Positions 1-8,235 of a stretch of DNA of 64,000 nucleotides are shown here, in pieces. This DNA comes from Pseudomonas sp. UMAB-08. Lineage in GTDB: Bacteria > Pseudomonadota > Gammaproteobacteria > Pseudomonadales > Pseudomonadaceae. The translations under genes were made by a program, and so were the position numbers. Positions within the stretch are counted from its first letter, which is position 1, and each line of letters starts with the position of its first letter. The notes below the pieces were generated by a model. That model saw only the letters and a list, made by a program, of their open reading frames with translations. It ran no database searches and was not told the origin of the DNA. Location: assembly GCF_900095225.1 (NCBI RefSeq), contig NZ_LT607414.1:218221-282220 (forward strand), written 5' to 3'.

Positions 1-1023
1 AACAGCCCGCTGTACCTGACCGCGATCAAGCTGGCGCCAGCCCTCGCGGCGGGCAACACCATCGTGCTCAAGCCCTCGGAACACGCGTCCGCAACGGTTC
101 TCGAGCTGGCCCGTCTGGCCCTGGAAGCGGGTATCCCGCCCGGTGTAGTCAACGTTGTTACCGGCTATGGCCCCAGCACCGGTGCAGCCCTGACCCGCCA
201 CCCTCTGGTGCGCAAAATTGCCTTTACCGGCGGCGCGGCAACGGCCCGTCATGTGGTGCGCAGCAGTGCCGAGAATTTTGCCAAATTGTCGCTGGAACTG
301 GGCGGCAAATCACCGAATATAATCTTCGCCGACGCCGACCTCGACAGCGCGATCAACGGTGCCATCGCCGGTATTTATGCCGCGTCCGGACAGAGCTGTG
401 TATCTGGTTCACGCCTGTTGGTCCAGGATGAGATCTACGACGAATTCGTCGAGCGTCTGGTTGAACGGGCCAAGCGCATCCGTATCGGCAATCCGCAGGA
501 CGACGCCAGCGAGATGGGCCCGATGGCCACCGCTCAGCAATTGGCCGTTGTCGAAGGTCTGGTGGCCGACGCCATCGCCGAAGGTGCTCATCTGCGCCTG
601 GGTGGCAAGCGCCCGCAGATGGACAATGACGGCTGGTATTACGAGCCGACCCTATTCGAATGTGACCGCAATTCGATGAAGATCATGCAAGAAGAAGTCT
701 TCGGACCGGTCGCGTCAGTGATCCGTTTCAAGGACGAAGCAGAGGCACTGGCCATTGCCAACGACTCGCAGTTTGGTCTTGCCGCAGGCATCTGGACCCG
801 CGATCTGGGCCGCGCTCACCGCATGGCACGGGATGTGCGCTCCGGGATCATCTGGGTCAACACCTACCGTGCTGTTTCAGCCATGGCGCCCATCGGTGGA
901 TTCAAGAACAGTGGCTATGGTCGCGAAAGCGGCATCGATTCGGTGCTGGCTTATACCGAACTGAAAACCGTGTGGATCAACCTGTCGTCGGCACCGATGC
1001 CCGACCCCTTTGTCATGCGTTGA
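1..1023 (+). CDS. Aldehyde dehydrogenase, NAD(P)-dependent (5' end outside window)
   Basis: The reading frame is open from base 1, so the N-terminal part lies outside the window and 340 residues are visible. Family landmarks are present: the LELGGKSPN segment with the general-base Glu (visible residue 99), the GQSCVSGSR segment with the nucleophilic Cys (residue 133, the usual 34-residue spacing), and the C-terminal PIGGFKNSGYGRE segment. It oxidises an aldehyde to an acid; the substrate cannot be read from the sequence. The flavin reductase starts 11 bp downstream behind a GAGGTGA ribosome site, so the two are probably co-transcribed. The neighbourhood points to a catabolic route in which a flavin monooxygenase releases an aldehyde. 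Confidence 0.93.
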   Translation, partial: NSPLYLTAIKLAPALAAGNTIVLKPSEHASATVLELARLALEAGIPPGVVNVVTGYGPSTGAALTRHPLVRKIAFTGGAATARHVVRSSAENFAKLSLELGGKSPNIIFADADLDSAINGAIAGIYAASGQSCVSGSRLLVQDEIYDEFVERLVERAKRIRIGNPQDDASEMGPMATAQQLAVVEGLVADAIAEGAHLRLGGKRPQMDNDGWYYEPTLFECDRNSMKIMQEEVFGPVASVIRFKDEAEALAIANDSQFGLAAGIWTRDLGRAHRMARDVRSGIIWVNTYRAVSAMAPIGGFKNSGYGRESGIDSVLAYTELKTVWINLSSAPMPDPFVMR

Positions 1024-1034
1024 GGTGACCTGAA

Positions 1035-1520
1035 ATGATCGAACCTGGCATTTACAAGGAGGTCATGGCCTCCTTCCCCTCCGGGGTCACGGTAGTCACC
1101 ACCCTGGACCCTCAAGGCGGCATCGTCGGCATCACGGCCAGCGCCTTCAGTGCGCTGTCGATTGACCCTGCACTGGTGCTGTTTTGCCCCAACTACGCCT
1201 CCGACACCTACCCGATCCTGCGCGACAGCAAACGCTTCGCCATTCATTTGCTGTCGGCGGACCAGCAGGCGGTCGCCTACGCCTTCGCCGGTAAAGGCAA
1301 GGACAAAGCCAAAGGCATCGAGTGGCACCTGAGCGAACTCGGCAACCCGCTGCTGGCCCAGGCCACCGCGATCATCGAGTGCGAGCTGTGGCGCGAGTAC
1401 GATGGCGGCGACCACGCAATCATCGTTGGGGCCGTAAAAAACCTGATCCTGCCTGATCAGCCGGTGACGCCGATGATCTATCACCGCGGCAAGCTGGGCC
1501 CCCTGCCCACCCTCGCCTGA
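1035..1520 (+). CDS. Flavin reductase family protein (copy 1)
   Basis: This 161-residue protein fits the FMN-binding split-barrel flavin reductases (HpaC/RutF type), which reduce FMN with NAD(P)H and pass it to a two-component monooxygenase. The typical early segment FPSGVTVVTT, the substrate-loop region ITASAFSALS and the GGDHAIIVGAV segment near the C-terminus are visible. It is about 72 percent identical by eye to the second copy at 10390-10875, so one locus encodes two reductases of the same type. Start is the ATG after GAGGTGA. No monooxygenase is adjacent; the LLM-class enzyme at 10936-11979 is the obvious partner for either copy. Confidence 0.92.
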   Translation: MIEPGIYKEVMASFPSGVTVVTTLDPQGGIVGITASAFSALSIDPALVLFCPNYASDTYPILRDSKRFAIHLLSADQQAVAYAFAGKGKDKAKGIEWHLSELGNPLLAQATAIIECELWREYDGGDHAIIVGAVKNLILPDQPVTPMIYHRGKLGPLPTLA

Positions 1521-1532
1521 GCGAATTTTTCA

Positions 1533-1572
1533 GGGCCGCACGCCACCTTACTTTCGGTCGCGGCCCCTTTTT
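1533..1572 (+). terminator. Probable rho-independent terminator after flavin reductase 1
   Basis: GGGCCGC (1533-1539) pairs with GCGGCCC (1560-1566) and is followed by CTTTTTAT. The stem is 7 bp with a 20-nt loop, so it is only moderately convincing and may attenuate rather than end transcription before the aldehyde dehydrogenase at 1589. Confidence 0.5.
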
Positions 1573-1588
1573 ATTTCCGGGAGCCGGC

Positions 1589-3040
1589 ATGACCCCAGCA
1601 GCCTCGCAACTGTTCCGACAGCAGGCCTTTATCGATGGCCAATGGTGTGACGCCCAAGACGGTACTCGCCACGCCATCTACAACCCGGCCACGGGTGACG
1701 TCATCGGTCACGTGCCGAACCTCGGCGCTGTGCAAGCGCGCGATGCCATCGCCGCCGCCCATGCCGCGTGGCCAGCCTGGCGCGCACGCACGGCCAAGGA
1801 CCGCAGCACGGTGCTCAAGCGCTGGCACGCGTTGATGCTGGAAAACGCCGACGCCCTAGCCGAGATCCTCACCCTGGAACAAGGCAAACCATTGGCCGAA
1901 GCCAAGGGTGAAGTACTCTACGCAGCCAGTTTCATCGAGTGGTTCGCCGAAGAAGCCAAACGCATCTATGGCGACACCATTCCAAGCCATAAGGGCGACG
2001 CACGGATCGTCGTCAGCAAGGAGCCGATTGGCGTCGTCGCGGCGATCACTCCGTGGAACTTCCCGGCAGCGATGATTACCCGCAAAGCCGGTCCGGCACT
2101 GGCTGCTGGTTGCCCGTGCATCGTCAAACCGGCCCCGGAAACACCGTTCTCGGCATTGGCCATGGCCGTGCTGGCGGAGCAGGCGGGTATTCCCGCCGGG
2201 ATTTTCAACGTTATTACGGGCGATGCTATTGCCATCGGCGCCGAGCTGACCAGCAGTGCCGAGGTGCGCAAACTGTCCTTCACCGGCTCCACGGCCATTG
2301 GCAAGTTGCTGATGGCCCAGTGTGCCCCGACGCTGAAAAAGGTCTCTCTGGAACTCGGCGGTAATGCCCCCTTCATTGTGTTCGACGATGCAGACCTGGA
2401 ACGCGCGATCGAAGGCGCCTTGATCGCAAAATTTCGAAATGCCGGACAAACTTGCGTCTGCGTCAACCGTTTCCTGGTGCAGAACGGCATCCACGACGCG
2501 TTCGTCGCCCGGCTTGAGGAGCGTGTCCGCGAGCTGAAGGTCGGCAACGGTTTCGACGACGGCGTCAGCCAGGGCCCATTGATCAATGAGCGGGCAGTGG
2601 CCAAGGTCGAGGACCATGTGCAGGATGCCCTGGCTAAAGGCGCTCGCCTGGTCTGCGGCGGCGAACGTCATGCGCTGGGCCATGGTTTCTTCCAGCCGAC
2701 GGTGCTTGCAGAGGTGACACTCGGGATGAAAGTCGCCCGTGAAGAGACCTTCGGTCCGCTGGCCGCCGTGTTCCGCTTTGACAGCGAAAGCGAGGCGTTG
2801 CGCATGGCCAACGACACTGAGTTTGGCCTCGCGGCCTATTGCTACACCCGCGATCTGGGGCGTGCATGGCGCATGAGCGAAGGCCTGGAGTACGGCATGG
2901 TCGGGATCAACGAGGGGCTGATTTCCACAGAAGTCGCGCCCTTCGGCGGAATCAAGTCCTCAGGACTGGGCCGCGAAGGGTCGAAATACGGCATCGAAGA
3001 TTACCTGGAGCTCAAATACACCTTGATGGGTGGGCTTTGA
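1589..3040 (+). CDS. NAD(P)-dependent succinate-semialdehyde dehydrogenase-like aldehyde dehydrogenase
   Basis: At 483 residues this has the full length of GabD-type enzymes and matches them throughout. The N-terminal FIDGQW segment, the PWNFPAAMITRK cofactor-binding segment, the LELGGNAPF general-base Glu (residue 255), the GQTCVCVNRF nucleophilic Cys (residue 289) and the end segment APFGGIKSSGLGREG are all present. GabD oxidises succinate semialdehyde, but close relatives take glutarate semialdehyde and other short aldehydes, so the gabD name is not assigned. It lies 68 bp after the flavin reductase with a GGGAG ribosome site, and a strong terminator follows. It likely works downstream of a transaminase or oxidase step in the same unknown pathway. 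Confidence 0.9.
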   Translation: MTPAASQLFRQQAFIDGQWCDAQDGTRHAIYNPATGDVIGHVPNLGAVQARDAIAAAHAAWPAWRARTAKDRSTVLKRWHALMLENADALAEILTLEQGKPLAEAKGEVLYAASFIEWFAEEAKRIYGDTIPSHKGDARIVVSKEPIGVVAAITPWNFPAAMITRKAGPALAAGCPCIVKPAPETPFSALAMAVLAEQAGIPAGIFNVITGDAIAIGAELTSSAEVRKLSFTGSTAIGKLLMAQCAPTLKKVSLELGGNAPFIVFDDADLERAIEGALIAKFRNAGQTCVCVNRFLVQNGIHDAFVARLEERVRELKVGNGFDDGVSQGPLINERAVAKVEDHVQDALAKGARLVCGGERHALGHGFFQPTVLAEVTLGMKVAREETFGPLAAVFRFDSESEALRMANDTEFGLAAYCYTRDLGRAWRMSEGLEYGMVGINEGLISTEVAPFGGIKSSGLGREGSKYGIEDYLELKYTLMGGL

Positions 3041-3099
3041 GGGCTTGTCGCTTAAAGAACCCGACATGATAAACTCGGCCATTGTTTTGAATAATGACT

Positions 3100-3135
3100 G
3101 GAGCACCGCAGATCCTCGATCAAGGTGCTCCTTTT
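3100..3135 (+). terminator. Rho-independent terminator after the aldehyde dehydrogenase
   Basis: GGAGCACC (3100-3107) and GGTGCTCC (3124-3131) form a perfect 8-bp stem followed directly by TTTT. It ends the unit that begins before base 1. An ATG at 3094 in frame with the GntR gene would lie just before this hairpin, which argues that translation of that gene starts at 3166 instead. Confidence 0.75.
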
Positions 3136-3165
3136 GCATGGACAGCCCCACTCAGAGCGGCCCCA

Positions 3166-3918
3166 ATGAAACGCCTGCCACTTGACGACAGCTTCAAAGT
3201 CAATCGCAACCCCATTACCCTGCGCGAAATCGTGCTGGATAAACTGCGAAGCGCCATCATGAACTTCCAGCTTTTGCCGGGAGACCGTCTGGTCGAGCGA
3301 GATCTCTGCGAGCGCCTCGGCGTCAGCCGTACGTCGGTTCGTGAAGCCCTGCGCCACCTGGAGTCCGAAGGGTTGGTGGAATTCGCCGACGCCAAAGGTC
3401 CGAGTGTCGCCATCATCACCCTTGAAGATGCCTGCGATATCTATGAGCTACGCTGCGTGCTCGAAGGCCTGATCGTCCAGCTGTTCACCCTGAGAGCCAA
3501 AGCCAAGGACATACGCGCCCTGGAAAAAGCCCTTGAAGAGAACCGCAAGGCGCTCAAGGACGGCGAACTGCAGCAAGTACTCGACTCGGTGCAAGGCTTC
3601 TACGACGTTCTGCTCGAAGGCTCGGGCAACCACGTCGCGGCCACTCAATTGCGCCAGTTGCAGGCACGCATCAGCTACCTGCGCGCCACTTCCGTGTCCC
3701 AGGAAAACCGCCGCGGCGTCAGTAATCTGGAAATGGAACACATCGTCGAGGCGATCAAGAGCGGCGACCCATTGGCCGCGCATCAGGCCTCGGTCGACCA
3801 CGTGCGGGCAGCCGCCAAAGTGGCGCTGGACTATCTCAAGCTGAAACAGAACGAAACCGGCAAGGTGCGTGAAATCGTCTCACCCATCGCCCTCAAAGAA
3901 CCGCGCATAGGTCGCTGA
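3166..3918 (+). CDS. GntR family transcriptional regulator, FCD (FadR) subfamily
   Basis: The 250-residue protein begins with a winged-helix DNA-binding domain (about residues 15-85; GDRLVERDLCERLGVSRTSV followed by REALRHLESEGLV is the typical GntR helix-turn-helix), then an all-helical FCD ligand-binding domain to the end. FCD regulators usually bind a carboxylate or amine-derived effector and release palindromic operators. Start 3166 is chosen because an upstream in-frame ATG falls at the preceding terminator. Three GGTATACC-type palindromes in this region (4825, 6087, 10322) are the likely operators. The Nudix gene follows after 2 bp. Probable local repressor of the monooxygenase/transporter regulon. 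Confidence 0.9.
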   Translation: MKRLPLDDSFKVNRNPITLREIVLDKLRSAIMNFQLLPGDRLVERDLCERLGVSRTSVREALRHLESEGLVEFADAKGPSVAIITLEDACDIYELRCVLEGLIVQLFTLRAKAKDIRALEKALEENRKALKDGELQQVLDSVQGFYDVLLEGSGNHVAATQLRQLQARISYLRATSVSQENRRGVSNLEMEHIVEAIKSGDPLAAHQASVDHVRAAAKVALDYLKLKQNETGKVREIVSPIALKEPRIGR

Positions 3919-3920
3919 AC

Positions 3921-4484
3921 ATGCCCAGCCCGCGCTTTTGCCCGCAATGCGGCAGCGGTGACCTCCGTCATCAACTCCCGCCTGGCGACACCCATGAGCG
4001 CTTGATGTGCAGCGGCTGCGGTTACATTCATTACATCAACCCGAAGATCATTGCCGGCTGCATCATCGAGCAGGACGGCAAGTACCTGCTGTGCCAACGT
4101 GCGATCCCGCCACGTCCCGGCACCTGGACCCTCCCCGCAGGCTTCATGGAAAGTGGTGAAACCACTGAGCAGGGAGCCCTGCGCGAGGTCTGGGAAGAAA
4201 CGGGCGTCCGCGCGGAAATCGTCTCGCCCTACTCGATTTTCAGCGTGCCGCAGATCAGCGAGGTCTACATCATTTTCCGCGCCATCGCCGTGGAGAACAC
4301 GGGGCAATATGGCCCGGAAACCCTCGACTGCCGCTTTTTCGCACCCGAAGACATTCCCTGGGACAGCATCTACTACCCGGCCATCCGGCAGATCCTCGAA
4401 CGCTACATAGAAGAACGCCAGGCCGGGGTCTACGGCATCTATATGGGCAATGACGACAGCGGAAAAATCCATTTCATCCGCTGA
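3921..4484 (+). CDS. Nudix hydrolase with N-terminal zinc ribbon
   Basis: The 187-residue protein starts with a CPQCG...CSGCGY zinc-ribbon pair (residues 6-32) and continues with a Nudix fold. The Nudix box is complete: G-x5-E-x7-REVWEETGV, about residues 74-96. Nudix enzymes hydrolyse nucleoside diphosphates linked to another group; NADH, FAD and ADP-ribose are possible substrates for this zinc-ribbon subgroup, but the choice cannot be made from sequence. It follows the GntR gene by 2 bp and must be translated from the same message. A role in flavin or NAD turnover would fit the flavin-rich neighbourhood, but that is inference. Confidence 0.9.
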   Translation: MPSPRFCPQCGSGDLRHQLPPGDTHERLMCSGCGYIHYINPKIIAGCIIEQDGKYLLCQRAIPPRPGTWTLPAGFMESGETTEQGALREVWEETGVRAEIVSPYSIFSVPQISEVYIIFRAIAVENTGQYGPETLDCRFFAPEDIPWDSIYYPAIRQILERYIEERQAGVYGIYMGNDDSGKIHFIR

Positions 4485-4500
4485 ATCCTCCGGCTAACGC

Positions 4501-4794
4501 TCAAGGTTCATACCCCTCGACAATGATCACCTCCGCCTTGGCCGCGCCCTGGCGATACTCGCACGCCTGCTGATACTGCTCCGAGTGGTAGCACGCCAGC
4601 GCCTGCTCATACGACTCGAACTCGATCACCACGCTGCGTTGCGGCGTCGCCCTGCCCTCCATCGCTTCGGAACGCCCGCCCCTGGCCAGCAGTTTGCCGC
4701 CAAACAGCGCGAACGCTGCTGGCGCGCGCTGGGTGTATTGCGCGTATTGATCCGGGTCGGCGACATCGACGTGAGCGATCCAGTAAGCCTTCAT
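4501..4794 (-). CDS. DUF1330 domain-containing protein
   Basis: A 97-residue ferredoxin-like (dimeric alpha-beta barrel) protein of the DUF1330 family, recognised by the start MKAYWIAHVDVADPDQYAQY, the RGGRSEAMEG turn and the central VVIEFESYEQALACYHS segment. Biochemical function is unknown; relatives are often found beside monooxygenases and catabolic genes. It is divergent from the RibB-like gene and shares with it the 87-bp promoter region containing the GGTATACC palindrome, so both are probably controlled by the same regulator. Confidence 0.85.
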   Translation of the reverse strand: MKAYWIAHVDVADPDQYAQYTQRAPAAFALFGGKLLARGGRSEAMEGRATPQRSVVIEFESYEQALACYHSEQYQQACEYRQGAAKAEVIIVEGYEP

Positions 4795-4824
4795 AACGAC
4801 CTCGTTATTCCTGTTTATTTTGTA

Positions 4825-4840
4825 TTATGGTATACCATAA
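4825..4840. promoter_or_regulatory. Perfect 16-bp palindrome TTATGGTATACCATAA, likely GntR operator
   Basis: The sequence is an exact inverted repeat between the divergent DUF1330 gene and the RibB-like gene. GTATAC-centred palindromes are typical operators of FCD-type GntR regulators, and one such regulator is encoded at 3166-3918. Related sites occur at 6087-6111 and 10322-10333. Confidence 0.75.
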
Positions 4841-4881
4841 AAACGAACCCATCATCATCCGCTACGCAGAGAGCCCAGAGC

Positions 4882-5991
4882 ATGGCCTTCAACCGCATAG
4901 AAGACATCATCGAAGATTACCGCCAAGGCAAAATGGTCCTGCTGGTCGACGATGAGGACAGAGAAAACGAAGGTGACCTGCTGCTCGCCGCTGACCGCTG
5001 CACGGCTCAGGCGATCAGTTTCATGGCGCGGGAAGCACGCGGCCTGATCTGCCTTACCCTGACCGACGAACATTGCCAGCGCCTTGGGCTGGAACAGATG
5101 GTGCCGAGTAATGGCAGTGCGTTCAGCACGGCGTTCACGGTGTCCATCGAAGCCGCAAGCGGAGTCACTACCGGGATCTCCGCGGCTGACCGCGCACGCA
5201 CTGTCGAAGCCGCTGTCGCCGCCAATGCCCGCGCAGAAGACCTGGTGCAACCAGGGCATATCTTCCCGTTGCGGGCCAAGGAAGGCGGTGTGCTGACACG
5301 CGCCGGGCACACCGAGGCCGGTTGCGACCTGGCGCGGCTGGCCGGTTTTACTCCGGCGTCGGTGATCGTTGAGGTGATGAACGATGACGGCACCATGGCC
5401 CGTCGTCCTGACCTGGAAGTGTTCGCCGCCAGACACGGCATCAAAATCGGCACCATCGCCGACCTGATCCATTACCGACTTAGCACCGAACGCACTGTAA
5501 CGCGCATCGGCGAGCGCGAACTTCCTACCGTTCACGGTACTTTCCGGCTGATCACCTACGAAAACAGGATCGAAGGTGGCGTCCACATGGCCATGGTCAT
5601 GGGCAATATTCGTCGCGAAGACCCGACCCTGGTTCGCGTGCATGTGATCGACCCACTGCGCGATCTGGTGGGTGCCGAATACACCGGACCGTCGAACTGG
5701 ACGCTGTGGGCCGCGTTGCAAAAAGTAGCCGAAGAAGGCTGCGGCGTGGTGGTGGTATTGGCCAACCACGAATCTTCGCAGGCGCTGCTTGAGCGGATTC
5801 CGCAACTGACCCAGCCACCACGGCAATACACCCGCTCACAATCGCGCATCTATTCAGAAGTCGGCACCGGGGCACAGATTCTGCAAGACATCGGTGTTGG
5901 AAAACTACGCCATCTCGGGCCGCCACTGAAATATGCAGGGCTGACCGGGTACAACCTGGAAGTGGTGGAAAGCATTCCGTTTGTAGGCTGA
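4882..5991 (+). CDS. ribB: 3,4-dihydroxy-2-butanone-4-phosphate synthase with degenerate GTP cyclohydrolase II-like domain
   Basis: The 369-residue protein has a complete N-terminal DHBP synthase (about residues 1-205): the acidic loop DDEDRENEGD, TGISAADR and GHIFPLRA...GHTEAGCDL. This enzyme makes the four-carbon precursor of riboflavin from ribulose 5-phosphate. The C-terminal half resembles GTP cyclohydrolase II, but the C-x10-C-x-C zinc site is missing; the aligned stretch RVHVIDPLRDLVGAEYTG has no cysteine. That half is probably not catalytic. Start at ATG 4882 is set by homology of the following residues. The gene sits under the GntR-type palindrome rather than an FMN riboswitch, suggesting dedicated flavin supply for the neighbouring monooxygenase. 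Confidence 0.88.
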   Translation: MAFNRIEDIIEDYRQGKMVLLVDDEDRENEGDLLLAADRCTAQAISFMAREARGLICLTLTDEHCQRLGLEQMVPSNGSAFSTAFTVSIEAASGVTTGISAADRARTVEAAVAANARAEDLVQPGHIFPLRAKEGGVLTRAGHTEAGCDLARLAGFTPASVIVEVMNDDGTMARRPDLEVFAARHGIKIGTIADLIHYRLSTERTVTRIGERELPTVHGTFRLITYENRIEGGVHMAMVMGNIRREDPTLVRVHVIDPLRDLVGAEYTGPSNWTLWAALQKVAEEGCGVVVVLANHESSQALLERIPQLTQPPRQYTRSQSRIYSEVGTGAQILQDIGVGKLRHLGPPLKYAGLTGYNLEVVESIPFVG

Positions 5992-6086
5992 TGGCGTCAA
6001 ACGATTCCCTACAGCTGACGAACCGCACAGAACAAAAAACAAGATAAAGACAGACAATCGGTGAGGCGAAACCCTTGCAGAAAGTT

Positions 6087-6111
6087 TGGAATACCATAAT
6101 ATGATATTCCA
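6087..6111. promoter_or_regulatory. 25-bp imperfect palindrome, candidate GntR operator upstream of the ABC operon
   Basis: The two arms TGGAATACCAT and ATGATATTCCA face each other across AAT. GGAATACCAT differs by one base from GGTATACCAT in the site at 4825. It lies about 150 bp before the solute-binding protein gene, in the promoter region of the transporter operon. Confidence 0.55.
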
Positions 6112-6262
6112 TCGACCGGATAGTTTTCCAGGTGCGCCCGAAAGGGACAGCACACAACAACAGCCCCTGGCACGGTCAATGTTCAAGGCCCCGATGGACC
6201 TACTGCTCCCGATAGGCGGGCGTCAACAGCCCGCTCAAAACACAACAAATGAGGGCGTAAAA

Positions 6263-7288
6263 ATGGTGTTGAATAAACGCGCAGCTGCGGTACTTGCTGC
6301 AAGCTTGTTGGCAATCACTTGCAACGCAGCCATCGCGGCTGAAAGCATCAGCTTCGTCAGCTGGGGCGGCTCGACTCAGGACGCGCAGAAGCAGGCCTGG
6401 GCCGACCCTTTCAGCAAAGCCAGTGGCATCAAGGTGGTCCAGGACGGTCCTACCGACTATGGCAAACTCAAGGCGATGGTCGAAAGCGGCAACGTGCAAT
6501 GGGACGTAGTCGATGTAGAGGCTGACTTCGCCCTGCGCGCAGCGGCTGAAGGCCTGCTCGAACCGCTGGACTTCAAGGTTATCCAGCGCGACAAGATCGA
6601 CCCGCGCTTCGTCTCCGATTATGGCGTTGGCTCGTTCTTCTTCTCCTTCGTCCTCGGCTACAACGAAGGCAAGCTCGGCGGCAAAGCCCCGCAAGACTGG
6701 ACAGCGTTATTCGACACCAAGACCTTCCCAGGCAAACGCGCGCTGTACAAGTGGCCGAGCCCAGGCGTGCTTGAATTGGCGCTGCTGGCCGACGGCGTGC
6801 CCGCCGACAAGCTCTACCCGCTGGATCTGGATCGCGCGTTCAAGAAACTCGACACCATCAAGAAAGACATCGTCTGGTGGGGTGGCGGCGCGCAATCCCA
6901 ACAACTGCTGGCCTCCGGCGAAGCCAGCCTCGGTCAGTTCTGGAACGGCCGGATCCACGCATTGCAAGAAGATGGCGCACCGGTCGGTGTGAGCTGGAAA
7001 CAGAACCTGGTCATGGCTGACTTCCTGGTCATCCCTAAAGGCTCAAAAAACAAGGAGGCGGCCATGCGTTTCCTGGCCAACTCCAGCTCAGCCAAAGGCC
7101 AGGCCGATTTCTCTAACCTGACCGCCTATGCACCGGTCAACACCGACAGCGTGCAACGTCTGGACTCAGTACTGGCACCTAACCTGCCGACTGCCTACGC
7201 TAAGGATCAGATCACTCTCGACTTCGCGTACTGGGCCAAGAATGGTCAGACCATCGCGACACGGTGGAACGAATGGCTTCTCAAATGA
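6263..7288 (+). CDS. ABC transporter periplasmic substrate-binding protein (PotD/polyamine type)
   Basis: A 341-residue exported binding protein. Residues 1-25 form a Sec signal peptide ending in AIAA, and the mature protein starts ESISFVSWGG, typical of the spermidine/putrescine and related type II binding proteins (extracellular solute-binding family 1/8). The start at 6263 is supported by GAGGG 7 bp upstream. It captures the substrate in the periplasm and passes it to the two permeases encoded downstream; the permease gene overlaps it by 4 bp (ATGA). The polyamine family takes polyamines, opines, 2-aminoethylphosphonate and other amines, so the substrate is unknown. It is first in the operon after the GntR-like site. 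Confidence 0.9.
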   Translation: MVLNKRAAAVLAASLLAITCNAAIAAESISFVSWGGSTQDAQKQAWADPFSKASGIKVVQDGPTDYGKLKAMVESGNVQWDVVDVEADFALRAAAEGLLEPLDFKVIQRDKIDPRFVSDYGVGSFFFSFVLGYNEGKLGGKAPQDWTALFDTKTFPGKRALYKWPSPGVLELALLADGVPADKLYPLDLDRAFKKLDTIKKDIVWWGGGAQSQQLLASGEASLGQFWNGRIHALQEDGAPVGVSWKQNLVMADFLVIPKGSKNKEAAMRFLANSSSAKGQADFSNLTAYAPVNTDSVQRLDSVLAPNLPTAYAKDQITLDFAYWAKNGQTIATRWNEWLLK

Positions 7289-8229
7289 AAATGACGGCCA
7301 CCGCGCTCCGTCAATCCAACCCGGTCGGGAGCGCCTCTGGCGCTGCCGACCCGGCTCCAGACAAGGCTGCGGTCATGAAGCATTCCACTCCACTGATGCA
7401 GCGTTGGCGCGGTGCCAGCAACCTGATCCCGGCGCTGTTGTTCCTCGGCTTGTTTTTCTTCGCACCGCTGGTCAGCCTGTTACTGCGTGGCGTGCTTGAG
7501 CCCACGCCGGGGCTGGGAAACTATGCCGAGTTGTTCGCCAACTCCGCATACGCCCGCGTGCTGTTCAACACCTTCGCCGTGGCGGGTCTGGTAACAGTAT
7601 TCAGTCTGCTGCTGGGCTTTCCTCTGGCATGGGCGATCACCCTGGTCCCTCGTGGCTGGGGGCGCTGGATACTCAATATCGTCTTGCTGTCGATGTGGAC
7701 CAGTCTGTTGGCGCGGACCTATTCCTGGCTCGTGCTGCTCCAGGCTTCCGGGGTGATCAATAAGGCCTTGATGGCCATGGGCATCATCGATCAACCCCTG
7801 GAAATGGTGCACAACCTGACCGGGGTGGTGATTGGCATGAGCTACATCATGATCCCGTTCATCGTTCTGCCGCTGCAGGCCACCATGCAAGCGATTGACC
7901 CCATGGTCCTGCAGGCCGGCTCCATTTGTGGTGCCAGCCCATGGAGCAATTTTTTCCGGGTGTTCCTGCCATTGTGCCGTCCGGGGTTGTTCTCCGGCGG
8001 GTTGATGGTGTTCGTCATGTCTCTGGGCTACTACGTCACCCCGGCCCTGCTGGGTGGCGCACAGAACATGATGCTGCCGGAATTCATCATCCAGCAGGTG
8101 CAGTCCTTCCTCAATTGGGGTCTGGCCAGTGCAGGTGCAGCATTGCTGATCCTGATCACGCTGGTGCTGTTCTACTTCTACCTGAAGCTGCAACCGGAAT
8201 CCCCGGTCGGCTCCAGCAACTCGAGGTAA
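7285..8229 (+). CDS. ABC transporter permease (PotB type)
   Basis: The 314-residue inner-membrane protein has a roughly 45-residue polar N-terminal tail and then six hydrophobic segments (first around LIPALLFLGLFFFAPLVSLL). The cytoplasmic coupling motif with conserved GA, AGSICGASPWSNFFRVFLPL, follows near the C-terminal third. The start is set at the ATG overlapping the previous stop (ATGA); the next in-frame ATG (7291) is also possible. It forms the translocation pore with the second permease and is energised by the ATPase at 9063. Confidence 0.9.
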   Translation: MKMTATALRQSNPVGSASGAADPAPDKAAVMKHSTPLMQRWRGASNLIPALLFLGLFFFAPLVSLLLRGVLEPTPGLGNYAELFANSAYARVLFNTFAVAGLVTVFSLLLGFPLAWAITLVPRGWGRWILNIVLLSMWTSLLARTYSWLVLLQASGVINKALMAMGIIDQPLEMVHNLTGVVIGMSYIMIPFIVLPLQATMQAIDPMVLQAGSICGASPWSNFFRVFLPLCRPGLFSGGLMVFVMSLGYYVTPALLGGAQNMMLPEFIIQQVQSFLNWGLASAGAALLILITLVLFYFYLKLQPESPVGSSNSR

Positions 8230-8235
8230 ACCATC

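Noticed and set aside
3094..3918. GntR start at 3094
   Set aside because: That ATG lies right before a strong terminator hairpin (3100-3135), and the first residues from it do not resemble the family; 3166 was used.
4795..4881. FMN riboswitch before the RibB-like gene
   Set aside because: The leader is under 90 bp and lacks the conserved FMN-element core; the palindrome explains the region better.
5500..5991. Functional GTP cyclohydrolase II domain
   Set aside because: The zinc-binding cysteines are missing, so only the DHBP synthase half is called active.
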